From positions 1,302,001-1,366,000 of the forward strand of contig NZ_VEGI01000001.1 of the NCBI RefSeq assembly GCF_007679325.1: a stretch of DNA of 64,000 bases, given 5' to 3'. The translations under genes and the position numbers were made by a program. The DNA is from Arthrobacter sp. U41. GTDB taxonomy: Bacteria; Actinomycetota; Actinomycetes; Actinomycetales; Micrococcaceae. Below, one piece after another: positions 34,600-43,037 of the stretch (positions within the stretch are counted from its first letter, which is position 1; every line of letters begins with the position of its first letter). The notes beneath the pieces are model-generated. The model was given only the letters and a program-made list of their open reading frames with translations, ran no database searches and had not been told where the DNA came from.

Positions 34600-36036
34600 C
34601 TAGATCGAGTAGCGCTCGTCCTCGTGGTCGCCGGGGTGGTCCTTGACCAGTCCTGCGGCGAGGGTGTTGCCGTCCAAGGGATCGATCACCAGGAACGCCC
34701 CGGTGCGGCGGTGGTGCAGGTAGTTCTCCAGCGGCAGCGGCGCGGCGAGCCGCAGCTGGGCATGTCCGATGTCGTTGAGGTCCAGGGTGGAGGTGGGTTC
34801 CAGCTGGAAGTTGGCGAGGTCCAGCTTTCCGGTCACGTTCCGCACCAGGGCCTGGACTGTGCGGGTGCCGTGCTTGACCAGCACCTTGGCGCCCTCGCGG
34901 AGCGGTTTCGGCGAGAGCCAGCACAGGGCGGCGTAGAGGTCGGCCGAGGCTTCCCGGATTGTGCCGGCTGCCGCGATCGTGTCCCCACGGGCGACGTCGA
35001 ACTCGTCCGCCAGGCGCAGCGCCACGGACTGCGGGGCCACGGCCTCGGTGAGCCGCCGTCCCGCGAAGTCGATGCCGGTCACCGTGGTGGTGCGCGGAGC
35101 CTGGCCCGGGGTAAGGATGCTGACCTGGTCCCCCAGTTTCACGGAGCCTTCGGTGATCTGGCCCGCATAGGCGCGGTAGTCCCGGTAGCCCTCGACGTCG
35201 AGTCCCCCGGCGACGGCGTCGGGCGCCAGGGCACCCTGCGGCCGGATGACAAGCTGCACCGGGAAGCGGAAGCTTTCCAGGTGGCTTTCGAGTTCGTCCG
35301 CGGCCGGCAGCGTCTCGAGGACTTCGAGCAGGGCCGGGCCGTCGTACCACGGTGTGCGGTCCGAGCGGTCCACCACGTTGTCGCCGTCGAGCGCGGACAC
35401 CGGAATGACCTGCAGGTCGGTGATGCCATCGGCGCCGAGCCCCAGCTCGCGGCCGACTTTCTGCACATCGGCCTCGATCCCGCGGAACACGTCCTCGCTG
35501 AAATCCACGAGGTCGATCTTGTTCACGGCGACAACCACGTGCGCCACGCGCAGCAGCTGCAGCACGGAGAGGTGCCGGCGGGTCTGCTCCAGGACACCCT
35601 TGCGGGCGTCAATAAGCACGACGACGGCGTCCGCGGTGGACGCGCCCGTCACCGTGTTCTTGGTGTACTGCACGTGGCCGGGGCAGTCCGCGAGGATGAA
35701 GCTGCGGCGGTCCGTGGCGAAGTAGCGGTAGGCGACGTCGATGGTGATGCCCTGTTCCCGCTCGGCGCGCAGGCCGTCGGTCAGCAGCGCGAGGTCAATC
35801 CGCTGTTTCCCGTTGGGGCCTCCGGCTGCGCCGGCCCCGCCGAAGCCGCGGTCCGCGGACGTGCGGGCGACGGCGTCGAGCTGGTCCGCGAGGATCGCCT
35901 TGGAGTCGTGCAGGAGCCGGCCCACCAAGGTGGACTTGCCGTCGTCGACCGAACCAGCGGTGGCGAAGCGGAACAGGGTGGTGGACAGAACGGCTGGGTC
36001 CACGGCGATGCCGGGCAGGAGAGTGTCGGTGCTCAT
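34600..36036 (-). CDS. cysN: Sulfate adenylyltransferase subunit 1 (GTPase)
   Basis: 478 residues. EF-Tu-like GTPase domain with P-loop GSVDDGKSTLVGRLLHD, DCPGHVQYTKNTVTGAS and the base-recognition NKIDLVDF, then two beta-barrel domains. CysN hydrolyses GTP to drive CysD in making adenosine 5'-phosphosulfate from sulfate and ATP. No APS kinase domain follows, which fits the APS-type reductase encoded by cysH here. The start overlaps the cysD stop by one base (TAATG), so translation is coupled. Confidence 0.96.
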   Translation of the reverse strand: MSTDTLLPGIAVDPAVLSTTLFRFATAGSVDDGKSTLVGRLLHDSKAILADQLDAVARTSADRGFGGAGAAGGPNGKQRIDLALLTDGLRAEREQGITIDVAYRYFATDRRSFILADCPGHVQYTKNTVTGASTADAVVVLIDARKGVLEQTRRHLSVLQLLRVAHVVVAVNKIDLVDFSEDVFRGIEADVQKVGRELGLGADGITDLQVIPVSALDGDNVVDRSDRTPWYDGPALLEVLETLPAADELESHLESFRFPVQLVIRPQGALAPDAVAGGLDVEGYRDYRAYAGQITEGSVKLGDQVSILTPGQAPRTTTVTGIDFAGRRLTEAVAPQSVALRLADEFDVARGDTIAAAGTIREASADLYAALCWLSPKPLREGAKVLVKHGTRTVQALVRNVTGKLDLANFQLEPTSTLDLNDIGHAQLRLAAPLPLENYLHHRRTGAFLVIDPLDGNTLAAGLVKDHPGDHEDERYSI

Positions 36037-37121
36037 TAGAAATAGCCGTCTTTCTTGCGGTCTTCCATGGCTGCCTCGGAGATGCGGTCATCGGCCCGGG
36101 TGGCACCACGTTCGGTGATGGTGGAGGCGGCAACTTCGATCACGACGTCGCGCACGGTGGCGGCGAGTGATTCCACGGCGCCGGTGCAGGACATGTCGCC
36201 GACGGTCCGGTAGCGGACGGTCTTGGTGATGACGTGTTCGTTGTCGCGGGGCTGCGAGACCTCGCCGACCGCGCGCCACATGCCGTCGCGGGCAAAGACT
36301 TCGCGGTCGTGCGCGTAGTAGAGGCCCGGCAGCTCGATGTTTTCGCGCTCGATGTAGCGCCACACATCCAGCTCGGTCCAGTTGCTGATGGGGAACGCGC
36401 GGACGTGCTGGCCCACGGTGTGCCGGCCGTTGTAGAGATTCCAGAGCTCGGGCCGCTGGTTGCGCGGATCCCACTGGCCGAATTCGTCGCGGAGGCTCAG
36501 GATGCGTTCCTTGGCCCGGGCCTTGTCCTCGTCGCGGCGGCCGCCGCCGAAGACGGCGTCGAACTTGTTGCGCTGGATCGCGTCCAGCAGCGGCACGGTC
36601 TGCAGCGGGTTGCGGGTGCCGTCGGCACGCTCGGCCAGCTCGCCGGAGTCGATGAACTCCTGCACACTGCCGACGACGAGCTTGAGTCCCAGCCGCTCCA
36701 CGGTCCGGTCGCGGAAGTCGATGACCTCGGGGAAGTTGTGCCCGGTGTCCACGTGCAGCACGGGGAAAGGCACTTTGCCGGGCCAGAACGCCTTGGTGGC
36801 CAGGTGCAGCATCACCACGGAATCCTTGCCGCCGGAAAACAGCAGCGCCGGCCTCTCAAATTCAGCGACAACCTCGCGGATGATGTGGATGGCCTCCGAT
36901 TCCAGGGTGTCCAGGGACGAAAGGCGGGCCGCGCGCGGAGCCCCAGAATCAAGGCGACCTGACCGCAGAGCCGGAGCAGCAGATGCCGCCCCGGGAGTGG
37001 CCTCGGGCCTGTCGGAGCCGCGCGCATCGTCCGCAGGACGGATGCCGCGCGGCGCAGGGGCGGGGGCGGCATCTGCTGCGAAGGCGGTGGTGACCGTCGT
37101 CGTCGTGCTCAAGTTGCTCAT
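36036..37121 (-). CDS. cysD: Sulfate adenylyltransferase subunit 2
   Basis: 361 residues from ATG 37121, which overlaps the cysH stop as ATGA. The PP-loop ATP-pyrophosphatase motif is [36 protein letters not shown] and the C-terminal [10 protein letters not shown] are characteristic. Compared with the usual ~300 residues it has an additional N-terminal extension of about 60 residues rich in Ala, Pro and Arg (for example [20 protein letters not shown]), low-complexity and probably disordered. It works with CysN to activate sulfate. Confidence 0.95.
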   Translation of the reverse strand: MSNLSTTTTVTTAFAADAAPAPAPRGIRPADDARGSDRPEATPGAASAAPALRSGRLDSGAPRAARLSSLDTLESEAIHIIREVVAEFERPALLFSGGKDSVVMLHLATKAFWPGKVPFPVLHVDTGHNFPEVIDFRDRTVERLGLKLVVGSVQEFIDSGELAERADGTRNPLQTVPLLDAIQRNKFDAVFGGGRRDEDKARAKERILSLRDEFGQWDPRNQRPELWNLYNGRHTVGQHVRAFPISNWTELDVWRYIERENIELPGLYYAHDREVFARDGMWRAVGEVSQPRDNEHVITKTVRYRTVGDMSCTGAVESLAATVRDVVIEVAASTITERGATRADDRISEAAMEDRKKDGYF

Positions 37122-37849
37122 ACGTGTAGTCCGCATTCTGTCTTGTCGGTTCCTGCCCAGCGTCCGGCGCGGGGGTCGTCGCCGGGCGCTACCTTGCGCG
37201 TGCAGGGCTGGCAGCCAATGGACGGGTAGCCCTGTGAAAGCAGCGGGTTGACGGGGAGGAGGTTGTCATCGGAGTACTGCACCAGCTGGTCGAAACTCCA
37301 GGCCGCCACCGGGTTGACCTTGACCAGGCCGTTGGTTTCGTCCCAGGTGACCAGCGGCGTGTTGGTGCGGGTGGGGGCTTCGTCGCGGCGGACACCGGTG
37401 AACCAGAGCTCGTAGCCGGCCAGCGTGCGGCGCAGCGGGGCCACTTTGCGCAGCGCGCAGCACTGGGCGGCGTCGCGGGCGAAGAGGTCTTTGCCGAGCA
37501 GCCGGTCCTGCTGCTCCACGGTGTTCTCCGGCAGCACGTCCACCACGTTGACGCGCAGGCTCGCGGCGACCTCGTTGCGCGTCGCGTAGGTTTCCGGGAA
37601 GTGGTAGCCCGTCTCCAGGAAGAGCACGTCGACGCCGGGCAGCTGGTCCGCGACGAGCGCCGGGAGGACGGCGTCGGCCATGGAGCAGGCAACGGCAACG
37701 GCGGGGAGATCAAAGTTGCGTGCCACCCAGGCGATCACCTCGCGGGCCGGGGCGTCCCAGCCGAGCTCGGCGGCGCCGGATTCGGCGATGACCTTGAGCT
37801 CGTCGTTGGTGCGGATGACGGGGTCCACCCCCAGCGCGTGCTTGCTCAC
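37118..37849 (-). CDS. cysH: Adenylyl-sulfate reductase, thioredoxin-dependent, [4Fe-4S] type
   Basis: 243 residues, GTG start overlapping the sir stop (GTGA). PP-loop-like [13 protein letters not shown], then the cluster cysteines in [13 protein letters not shown] and [10 protein letters not shown]. These two Cys pairs mark the [4Fe-4S] APS reductases as opposed to cluster-free PAPS reductases. The catalytic cysteine is in the terminal TECGLH. It reduces APS to sulfite and AMP. The absence of an APS kinase nearby agrees with direct APS reduction. Confidence 0.95.
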   Translation of the reverse strand: MSKHALGVDPVIRTNDELKVIAESGAAELGWDAPAREVIAWVARNFDLPAVAVACSMADAVLPALVADQLPGVDVLFLETGYHFPETYATRNEVAASLRVNVVDVLPENTVEQQDRLLGKDLFARDAAQCCALRKVAPLRRTLAGYELWFTGVRRDEAPTRTNTPLVTWDETNGLVKVNPVAAWSFDQLVQYSDDNLLPVNPLLSQGYPSIGCQPCTRKVAPGDDPRAGRWAGTDKTECGLHV

Positions 37850-39594
37850 TGCAGATCACCCTCATCGGCCGCGAAGGCCCACTCGGCGAAGGTCTGTCCC
37901 TCGGTGTGGTCGGCCACGAACTTCCGGACCACACGCTCCACGTAGTCGGGCAGCTCCCCGGCCGTGACCTTGAGGCCGCGGACGGTGCGTCCCAGGCCGG
38001 CCTCTTCGCGGCTGCTGGAAGCCAGCCCGCCGCCGAGGTGGACCTGGAAACCCGGGGTGGGGTCGCCGTCGGGCGTGGGAAGCATCATGCCCTTGAGGCC
38101 GATGTCCGCGGTCTGGATCCGGGCGCAGGAATTGGGGCAGCCGTTGATGTGCAGCGACAACACCTGCGGAAGCTGCTTGGACTCGACCAGGTCGGCGAGG
38201 CGGCGTTCCAGTTCGGCCACCGCAGTTGCGGCCGTGACCTTGGTTTCGACGATGGCGAGCTTGCAGTATTCGATGCCGGTGCAGGCGATGGTGCCGCGGC
38301 GGAACACGGAGGGCCGGGCGGAGAGGCCCAGGGCATCGAGTTCGGCGACCAGCGGTTCCACCTCGTCCCTGGGCACGTCCAGGACCACTAGCTTCTGGTG
38401 CGGGGTGGTGCGCAGCCGCTGCGAGCCGCGGGCTTCCAGGGTGTCCGCGAGCTTCACGAGCTGGCTGCCGGAGAGGCGCCCGGCGAGCGGCGTGGCGCCG
38501 ATGAAGAACCTGCCATCTTTCTGCTCGTGCACGCCGATGTGGTCGCCCGGCGTGGAGGGCTTGGGCGCGGCCGGGCCGTCGTCGAGCTTGTAGCCGAGGT
38601 ATTCGTCCTCGAGGACCTGGCGGAACTTCACCGGGCCCCAGTCGGCCAGCAGGAACTTCAGCCGGGCCTTGGTGCGCATGCGCCGGTAGCCGTAGTCGCG
38701 GAAGATGCTGGTGACTCCGAGCCAGACGTCGGCAGCCTGGTCCGGGCGGACGAAGGCGCCGAGCCGCTTGCCCAGCATGGGGTTCGTGGAGAGCGCGCCG
38801 CCCACCCAGAGGTCGTAGCCGATGCCAAGGTCGGGGTGGACCAGGCCCACCAGCGCGACGTCGTTGATCTCGTGGACCACGTCCTGGCTGGGGTGGCCGG
38901 TGATGGCGGTCTTGAATTTGCGCGGCAGGTTGGCCAGCTCCGGGTCGCCGATGAAACGCTCGGCGAGCTCGTGGATCAGCGGCGTCGGGTCGATGATCTC
39001 GTCCTTGGCGATGCCGGCGACCGGGGAGCCGAGGATGACGCGGGGAACGTCGCCGCAGGCCTCGGTGGTGGACAGGCCAACGGACTCAAGCCGGCGCCAG
39101 ATCTCCGGGACGTCCTCGACCCGGATCCAGTGCAGCTGGATGTTCTGGCGGTCGGTGAGGTCGGCGGAGTCGCGGGCGAAGTCGACCGAAATCTGGCCGA
39201 TGACGCGCAGTTGTTCGGTGGTGAGGGCGCCGCCGTCGATCCTGACGCGCAGCATAAAGTACTTGTCCTCGAGCTCGTGCGGTTCGAGCGTGGCGGTCTT
39301 GCCGCCGTCGATCCCGGGTTTGCGCTGGGTGTACAGCCCCCACCAGCGGAAGCGGCCGTGCAGATCCGTTCCGTCGATCGAGTCGAAGCCGTGCTTGGAG
39401 TAGACGGACTCGATACGCTCGCGGACGTTGAGGCCGTTGTCCTCCTGCTTCCACGTTTCGTTGGCGTTCAGCGGCGTGGTGCCGTCCACTTTCCACTGCC
39501 CGTGCGGCTTTGCGGCGGGCCGGGAGGTGGGGCGTTTGCTGCGACCCGGGGCAGCCTGGTCCGGGGACGCTCCGGCTAGAGCTGTATCAGTCAT
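37846..39594 (-). CDS. sir: Ferredoxin-dependent assimilatory sulfite reductase (NirA/SirA type)
   Basis: 582 residues. Siroheme/[4Fe-4S] ligands are in CTGIEYCK and NGCPNSCAR; the nitrite/sulfite reductase ferredoxin-like half-domains occur twice (near 105-165 and 370-425). RWWGLYTQR contains the tyrosine and TTEACGDVPR the cysteine that are covalently linked in mycobacterial NirA/SirA, supporting sulfite rather than nitrite as substrate. It makes sulfide with electrons from ferredoxin, probably via an FprA reductase. First gene of sir-cysH-cysD-cysN, all overlapping. ATG 39594 has no ribosome site and stands six bases after TACAGT, so the mRNA appears leaderless. Confidence 0.95.
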   Translation of the reverse strand: MTDTALAGASPDQAAPGRSKRPTSRPAAKPHGQWKVDGTTPLNANETWKQEDNGLNVRERIESVYSKHGFDSIDGTDLHGRFRWWGLYTQRKPGIDGGKTATLEPHELEDKYFMLRVRIDGGALTTEQLRVIGQISVDFARDSADLTDRQNIQLHWIRVEDVPEIWRRLESVGLSTTEACGDVPRVILGSPVAGIAKDEIIDPTPLIHELAERFIGDPELANLPRKFKTAITGHPSQDVVHEINDVALVGLVHPDLGIGYDLWVGGALSTNPMLGKRLGAFVRPDQAADVWLGVTSIFRDYGYRRMRTKARLKFLLADWGPVKFRQVLEDEYLGYKLDDGPAAPKPSTPGDHIGVHEQKDGRFFIGATPLAGRLSGSQLVKLADTLEARGSQRLRTTPHQKLVVLDVPRDEVEPLVAELDALGLSARPSVFRRGTIACTGIEYCKLAIVETKVTAATAVAELERRLADLVESKQLPQVLSLHINGCPNSCARIQTADIGLKGMMLPTPDGDPTPGFQVHLGGGLASSSREEAGLGRTVRGLKVTAGELPDYVERVVRKFVADHTEGQTFAEWAFAADEGDLQ

Positions 39595-39673
39595 GGATCG
39601 ACTGTAGGGGTGGCCGTAATGCCGTCTCAAAGGGTCAGAAACGCGGGGTCACCTAGGGCAATAAATCGTCACG
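39595..39673 (-). promoter_or_regulatory. Sulfur-type promoter of sir-cysHDN (shared 49-bp motif + leaderless core)
   Basis: Motif at 39625-39673: minus-strand TGACG, AT, GGTGACCCCGCGTTTC and CC-TTTG. It ends in -35 TTGAGA, followed by an 18-bp spacer, -10 TACAGT, six bases, then ATG 39594. Confidence 0.7.
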
Positions 39674-39726
39674 AAGCGTCGGCGGGCCTTGAAGTGGCGG
39701 GGTGGCTGTGCATGGTGCCGTGCCGT

Positions 39727-40461
39727 TCAGCGGCCCGCCGCGAGGGCGGCGTCGTAGCGTTCCAGCGCGATTTCGGCGAGCACCGGCGACGGCAGCAGGG
39801 CCGCCGTGACGAGGTCCGCGCCGGCCTTGGCGAGCTGGTCGTGGAAGAACCCCGGGGCCAGCAAGTAGGCGGCGATGACCACCCGGCCGCCCAGGTCCAC
39901 TCCCCCGGCCGACTCCCCCGCACCGGCGCCGCCCGCCGCCTCCTCACGGAGCATGGCCACGGCGTCGGGGACGGAGGGCTTGGCGGAGGCGCCGTACGCG
40001 GCCACGATGCGGTTGGAACGCAGGGCACGGAGCTGGTCTGCGAGTTCCTCGACATTCTGCGCTGCGGTGGGGTCGGACGAACCGGCAGCGGCGAGGATCA
40101 CGGCGTCGTTGTCGGTCACTCCGGCTTCCCGGAGCCGCCGGTCCAGCAGGGCCGCGAGCCGCGGATCGGGCCCCAGCGGGGCGGCGGCGAGGGTGTCCGG
40201 CCGGCTCTTCACGGCCCGCGCGATGTCCACCTTGACGTGGTAACCGATGCTGAGCAGCAGCGGGACGACGACGGCGGCCTCCCCCGCCGGGAGGCCCGCC
40301 ACGACGGCCGGCAGCTCGGGGTCCTGGACGTCGACATAAGCCTCGCGGACATCCAGTCCCGGCCGGAGCGCGGCGATCCCGTCGCGCAGGGCGTTGACTT
40401 CGGCAGCACCCTCTGTGCTCGAGGTGCCGTGGGCGCAGGCGATCAGGATGGGGCTATTCAT
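39727..40461 (-). CDS. Sirohydrochlorin ferrochelatase / CbiX-like chelatase
   Basis: 244 residues from ATG 40461, placed seven bases after a TACGCT box and without a ribosome site. Two CbiX-like halves are present. The catalytic histidine is in LIACAHGTSS at the N-terminus, with a second conserved His in SIGYHVKVDI. Position upstream of sir and the presence of CysG indicate iron insertion into sirohydrochlorin to finish siroheme, although cobalt chelation in B12 synthesis is the alternative for this family. It is on the same strand as sir, 132 bp upstream, but sir has its own motif promoter. Confidence 0.88.
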   Translation of the reverse strand: MNSPILIACAHGTSSTEGAAEVNALRDGIAALRPGLDVREAYVDVQDPELPAVVAGLPAGEAAVVVPLLLSIGYHVKVDIARAVKSRPDTLAAAPLGPDPRLAALLDRRLREAGVTDNDAVILAAAGSSDPTAAQNVEELADQLRALRSNRIVAAYGASAKPSVPDAVAMLREEAAGGAGAGESAGGVDLGGRVVIAAYLLAPGFFHDQLAKAGADLVTAALLPSPVLAEIALERYDAALAAGR

Positions 40462-40522
40462 AGCCGTTAGCGTAACCTTGGAGCCGCCCCATCCGCCCCT
40501 CGAGATTCGACCGGGACGCTCC

Positions 40523-41194
40523 ATGACTTTTTCCTTCAGCGCCGTCCTGATCTGGCTGGACCTCGCCGGCGTCTTCTTCTTCGCGGTGTCAGGGTCCCTC
40601 CTCGCGGCGCGGAAACAGTTCGACATCATCGGCTCCCTGCTGCTGGCCTCGGTGGTCAGCCTGGGCGGCGGCGTCATCCGCGACATCGTCATCAACGCGG
40701 GCCCGCCCACGGCCTTCATCAACCCGGCCTATCTGGCTCCTCCCCTGCTCGCCACGGTGCTGGTGTACTTCCTGTTCTCCAGCGTCCAGCGCTTCACCTC
40801 CCTGCTGGTGCTCTTCGACGCCGGCGGACTGGCCCTGTTCTGCATCACCGGGTCCCTCAAAGCGCTGGAGGCGGGCATGAACCCCATTGCGGCGGTGCTC
40901 CTCGGGGTCACGACGGCGGTGGGCGGCGGCCTGCTGCGCGACATCACCGCCAATGAGGTGCCGCAGCTGTTCGACCCCAAGGATATCTACGCCCTGCCGG
41001 CGTTTTCCGGGGCTGCCCTGACCGTGGTGCTGTCCGTCACCGGCACCTTCAATGCGGTCACCGCGGGCGTTGTGGCTGCCATCGTTTTCGCCTTCCGGGT
41101 CACTGCCTGGCGGCGCAAATGGTACGTTCCGCTGGCCGTCCGCGGCTGGCACCGCCTGGGCCTGGATACTGGGGATGGCGGGGCTAAGGATTAG
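40523..41194 (+). CDS. Trimeric intracellular cation (TRIC) channel-like protein, UPF0126
   Basis: 223 residues, about seven helices. The duplicated signature appears as LGGGVIRDIVI and VGGGLLRDITA, each after a small-residue helix (FFFAVSGSLLAARK and GLALFCITGSLKAL). Bacterial UPF0126/TRIC proteins form trimers permeable to potassium and sodium. ATG 40523 was chosen since the longer frame overlaps the divergent chelatase gene. It precedes the SUKH-like gene by 14 bp, so they may share a transcript. Confidence 0.9.
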   Translation: MTFSFSAVLIWLDLAGVFFFAVSGSLLAARKQFDIIGSLLLASVVSLGGGVIRDIVINAGPPTAFINPAYLAPPLLATVLVYFLFSSVQRFTSLLVLFDAGGLALFCITGSLKALEAGMNPIAAVLLGVTTAVGGGLLRDITANEVPQLFDPKDIYALPAFSGAALTVVLSVTGTFNAVTAGVVAAIVFAFRVTAWRRKWYVPLAVRGWHRLGLDTGDGGAKD

Positions 41195-41208
41195 CTAGGA
41201 TAAGAACC

Positions 41209-41634
41209 ATGACTGACATGTTCCTCGAGAAGTTCCGCGCGCTTGTTCCGAAGTATCTCGAAGACGAATGGCAGGAAGAGGATGGCCTCCCGGCTGACGA
41301 GCTGGATGCGGCCCTCGCCGAGCACCAGTTCCAGGTGCCGCTGGTATTGCGGGAGTTCTACCTCGCGGTGGGCGGCTGCGAGGACATCATGGAGGCGTAC
41401 CACTACTTCTGGGACCCCGAAGAGCTCGAAGTTGATGACGAGGGCTTCCTCATGTTCCTTGAGGACGAGGAAGAACAGTTCACCTGGGGTTTCCGGGTGG
41501 GCGACCTCAGCGTTCCGGACCCGATTGTGTACCGCCGCAACAACGCCCGCGGCCAGTGGAAGAGCGAAGAAGGGACGTTCTCCGAGTTCGTCTTCGACAT
41601 GTTCGAGTGGGCGTTCAACGACGACGAGGACTAG
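41209..41634 (+). CDS. Acidic SMI1/KNR4 (SUKH)-like protein
   Basis: 141 residues, strongly acidic with runs such as FLEDEEEQF and NDDED. The segment FQVPLVLREFYLAVGGCED resembles the SUKH motif, where the protein sits among known immunity proteins to nuclease toxins and general adaptor proteins. No toxin gene is adjacent, so an immunity role is not supported here. ATG 41209 follows TAGGATAAGAACC, which can be read as either a ribosome site (AGGA) or a -10 box of a leaderless mRNA. Confidence 0.7.
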   Translation: MTDMFLEKFRALVPKYLEDEWQEEDGLPADELDAALAEHQFQVPLVLREFYLAVGGCEDIMEAYHYFWDPEELEVDDEGFLMFLEDEEEQFTWGFRVGDLSVPDPIVYRRNNARGQWKSEEGTFSEFVFDMFEWAFNDDED

Positions 41635-41772
41635 GGCGGGGCGGGTTCCGCTCCCCGCGGGTTCGGCCATCGGCGGTCCGGGGGCACATTGACACGGACA
41701 CGCCGCCTCCCGGCCCGGGAGTCACCGGCTAAGGCCTCAATGTAGCCCCGGACCGCCGATGCGGTCCGCACT

Positions 41773-42609
41773 TCAGGGTTTGAACGCGCCTCTGCGCCAC
41801 TGCTCCAGCACCGCGAGGACCTGGGCGAGCATCTGCTCGGGGTGGTGGACCACCAGGTCATAGCCGAACCTGAGCACCAAATAGCCTCCGACCATGCTCG
41901 CGTTGTTCCGCCCCCGGTCCTTCTTTACCTGCCGCGGCTCCAGATGCGATTCACCATCGGTCTCCACGATGAGGCAGTCCTCAACAAGGAAATCCACCTC
42001 CCCCACCCCAGGGATCTGGACGTGCCTGCGCACCTGCAGCCCAGCCCGGAGGAATACAGTGTTGGCGAGAACTTCCAGCAGCGAGTCAGCCCGGGGAATG
42101 ACCAGGTCCAGCACCGACCTGGCCCGCGCGTTGCGGTTGCCCGGGAGTTTGCCGCGGAGGAAGGCCAAGCTGATGTCACCGCGGCCCACAGCACACTGGA
42201 TCATCACGAGCGCCTCCAGTTCTGGCAGGCAGTGCAGCGCATGGATCAGGATGTCGGCCAATCCGGCCAGAGGGAGCCAGGGGTGCCGAGGATGCCGGCA
42301 ACGGCCATGTGCCACCGAGCCGGGCGGCGCCGACCGGTGCCCGACGCAGAGGTGCAACTTCGAGGCCGGCACCAGAGTCCACAGGCCGTAGCTCGGCGCA
42401 GCGGACACACACGTCAATAGCCCTCCAGCCTCGCGGGCAGCCCGCAGGACCGAGGCTTCGCGGGGCAACGCATAGTGCCCGCGGCGGATCCTCACGATGG
42501 CGCCCTCCGCGACGGCCAGGCCAATCCGATACCGGGTGAATCCGGCCCGCCCGAGGTCGGCCGTGCTGGCCGGCCCACCCCACGAGCCCAGGAAATTGGA
42601 GATGTTCAT
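41773..42609 (-). CDS. DUF559 endonuclease-like protein with AbiEi-type winged helix
   Basis: 278 residues from ATG 42609 (the frame opens at 42780 but that part is not protein-like). N-terminal ~50 residues (LGRAGFTRYRIGLAVAEGAIVRIRRGHYALP) match the winged helix seen in AbiEi antitoxins and related regulators. The C-terminal ~100 residues are DUF559, a Vsr-like PD-(D/E)XK fold, with VGEVDFLVEDCLIVETDGESH carrying the acidic pair. This domain pair is common and multicopy in Arthrobacter; it is usually annotated hypothetical. No partner toxin or methylase is near. The coding style is less uniform than the flanks, suggesting accessory status. Confidence 0.82.
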   Translation of the reverse strand: MNISNFLGSWGGPASTADLGRAGFTRYRIGLAVAEGAIVRIRRGHYALPREASVLRAAREAGGLLTCVSAAPSYGLWTLVPASKLHLCVGHRSAPPGSVAHGRCRHPRHPWLPLAGLADILIHALHCLPELEALVMIQCAVGRGDISLAFLRGKLPGNRNARARSVLDLVIPRADSLLEVLANTVFLRAGLQVRRHVQIPGVGEVDFLVEDCLIVETDGESHLEPRQVKKDRGRNNASMVGGYLVLRFGYDLVVHHPEQMLAQVLAVLEQWRRGAFKP

Positions 42610-42829
42610 TCCGCCAATGTGGCCCGTCAGCCGACGGGAGGACCCACGCAGACTGTGCCATGTGGACAACTCCTGCCGCGGCCAAGGGGCACTTCGACAC
42701 GGACACGCCGCCGCCCGGCCCGGCATCCCGCAATGGGGCACGCAAAGTGCCCCCGCTCGGCCGAAGCAGCCCACAAGCAATCACCAAACGGCCCGCACAG
42801 ATTGTGTGACAGTGAATTTACAGACACCC
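42610..42829. other. Intergenic stretch upstream of the DUF559 gene
   Basis: No gene recognised. Short minus-strand frames here continue into the DUF559 gene but have no ribosome site or family resemblance. Confidence 0.5.
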
Positions 42830-42858
42830 TAGACAGCGTGACACTTCTGTCATATGCT
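42830..42858 (+). promoter_or_regulatory. Promoter-like sequence with internal inverted repeat
   Basis: TAGACA (42830-42835), a 17-bp spacer and TATGCT (42853-42858). The spacer holds TGACA-CTTC-TGTCA at 42839-42852, a possible operator. No annotated gene follows on this strand; only a small ORF and a hairpin do. Confidence 0.4.
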
Positions 42859-42863
42859 TATTC

Positions 42864-42935
42864 ATGGGTTCATCAAATGCCTCCGGTGGACCTGATGCGA
42901 ACGGAGAAATGGCCCCGGTTCCGCACAACGGTTGA
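42864..42935 (+). CDS. Possible 23-residue small ORF
   Basis: ATG 42864 lies five bases after the -10-like TATGCT and opens a 23-codon frame (starts MGSSNASGG, ends PVPHNG) that stops inside the hairpin at 42908-42965. There is no ribosome site. It could be a leaderless small protein, the remnant of a gene whose body is gone, or chance. The Gly/Ser/Asn/Pro composition gives no clue to function. Confidence 0.25.
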   Translation: MGSSNASGGPDANGEMAPVPHNG

Positions 42936-42965
42936 CTCGAAACGTTGTGAGGAACCGGGGCCATT
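42908..42965. terminator. Long hairpin downstream of the polyprenyl synthase gene
   Basis: Stem of 15 bp (AATGGCCCCGGTTCC), one mismatch, then 7 bp (CACAACG), with a 12-nt loop. On the minus strand it ends with ATTTCT, 72 bp after the stop at 43038, so it can terminate that gene; it could also end a transcript from the promoter at 42830. Confidence 0.65.
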
Positions 42966-43037
42966 CCGCTTAAACCGGAGCGCCCAGAACTGGAGAACCC
43001 TGTTCAGGAGAACCGGACGCCGGAAAGCGCGCCGCAG

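Noticed and set aside
41209..42609. Possible toxin-immunity or abortive-infection island (SUKH-like plus DUF559/AbiEi-like genes)
   Set aside because: No toxin, nuclease partner or mobile element next to them; the two genes are convergent and each family is common as a solitary gene.
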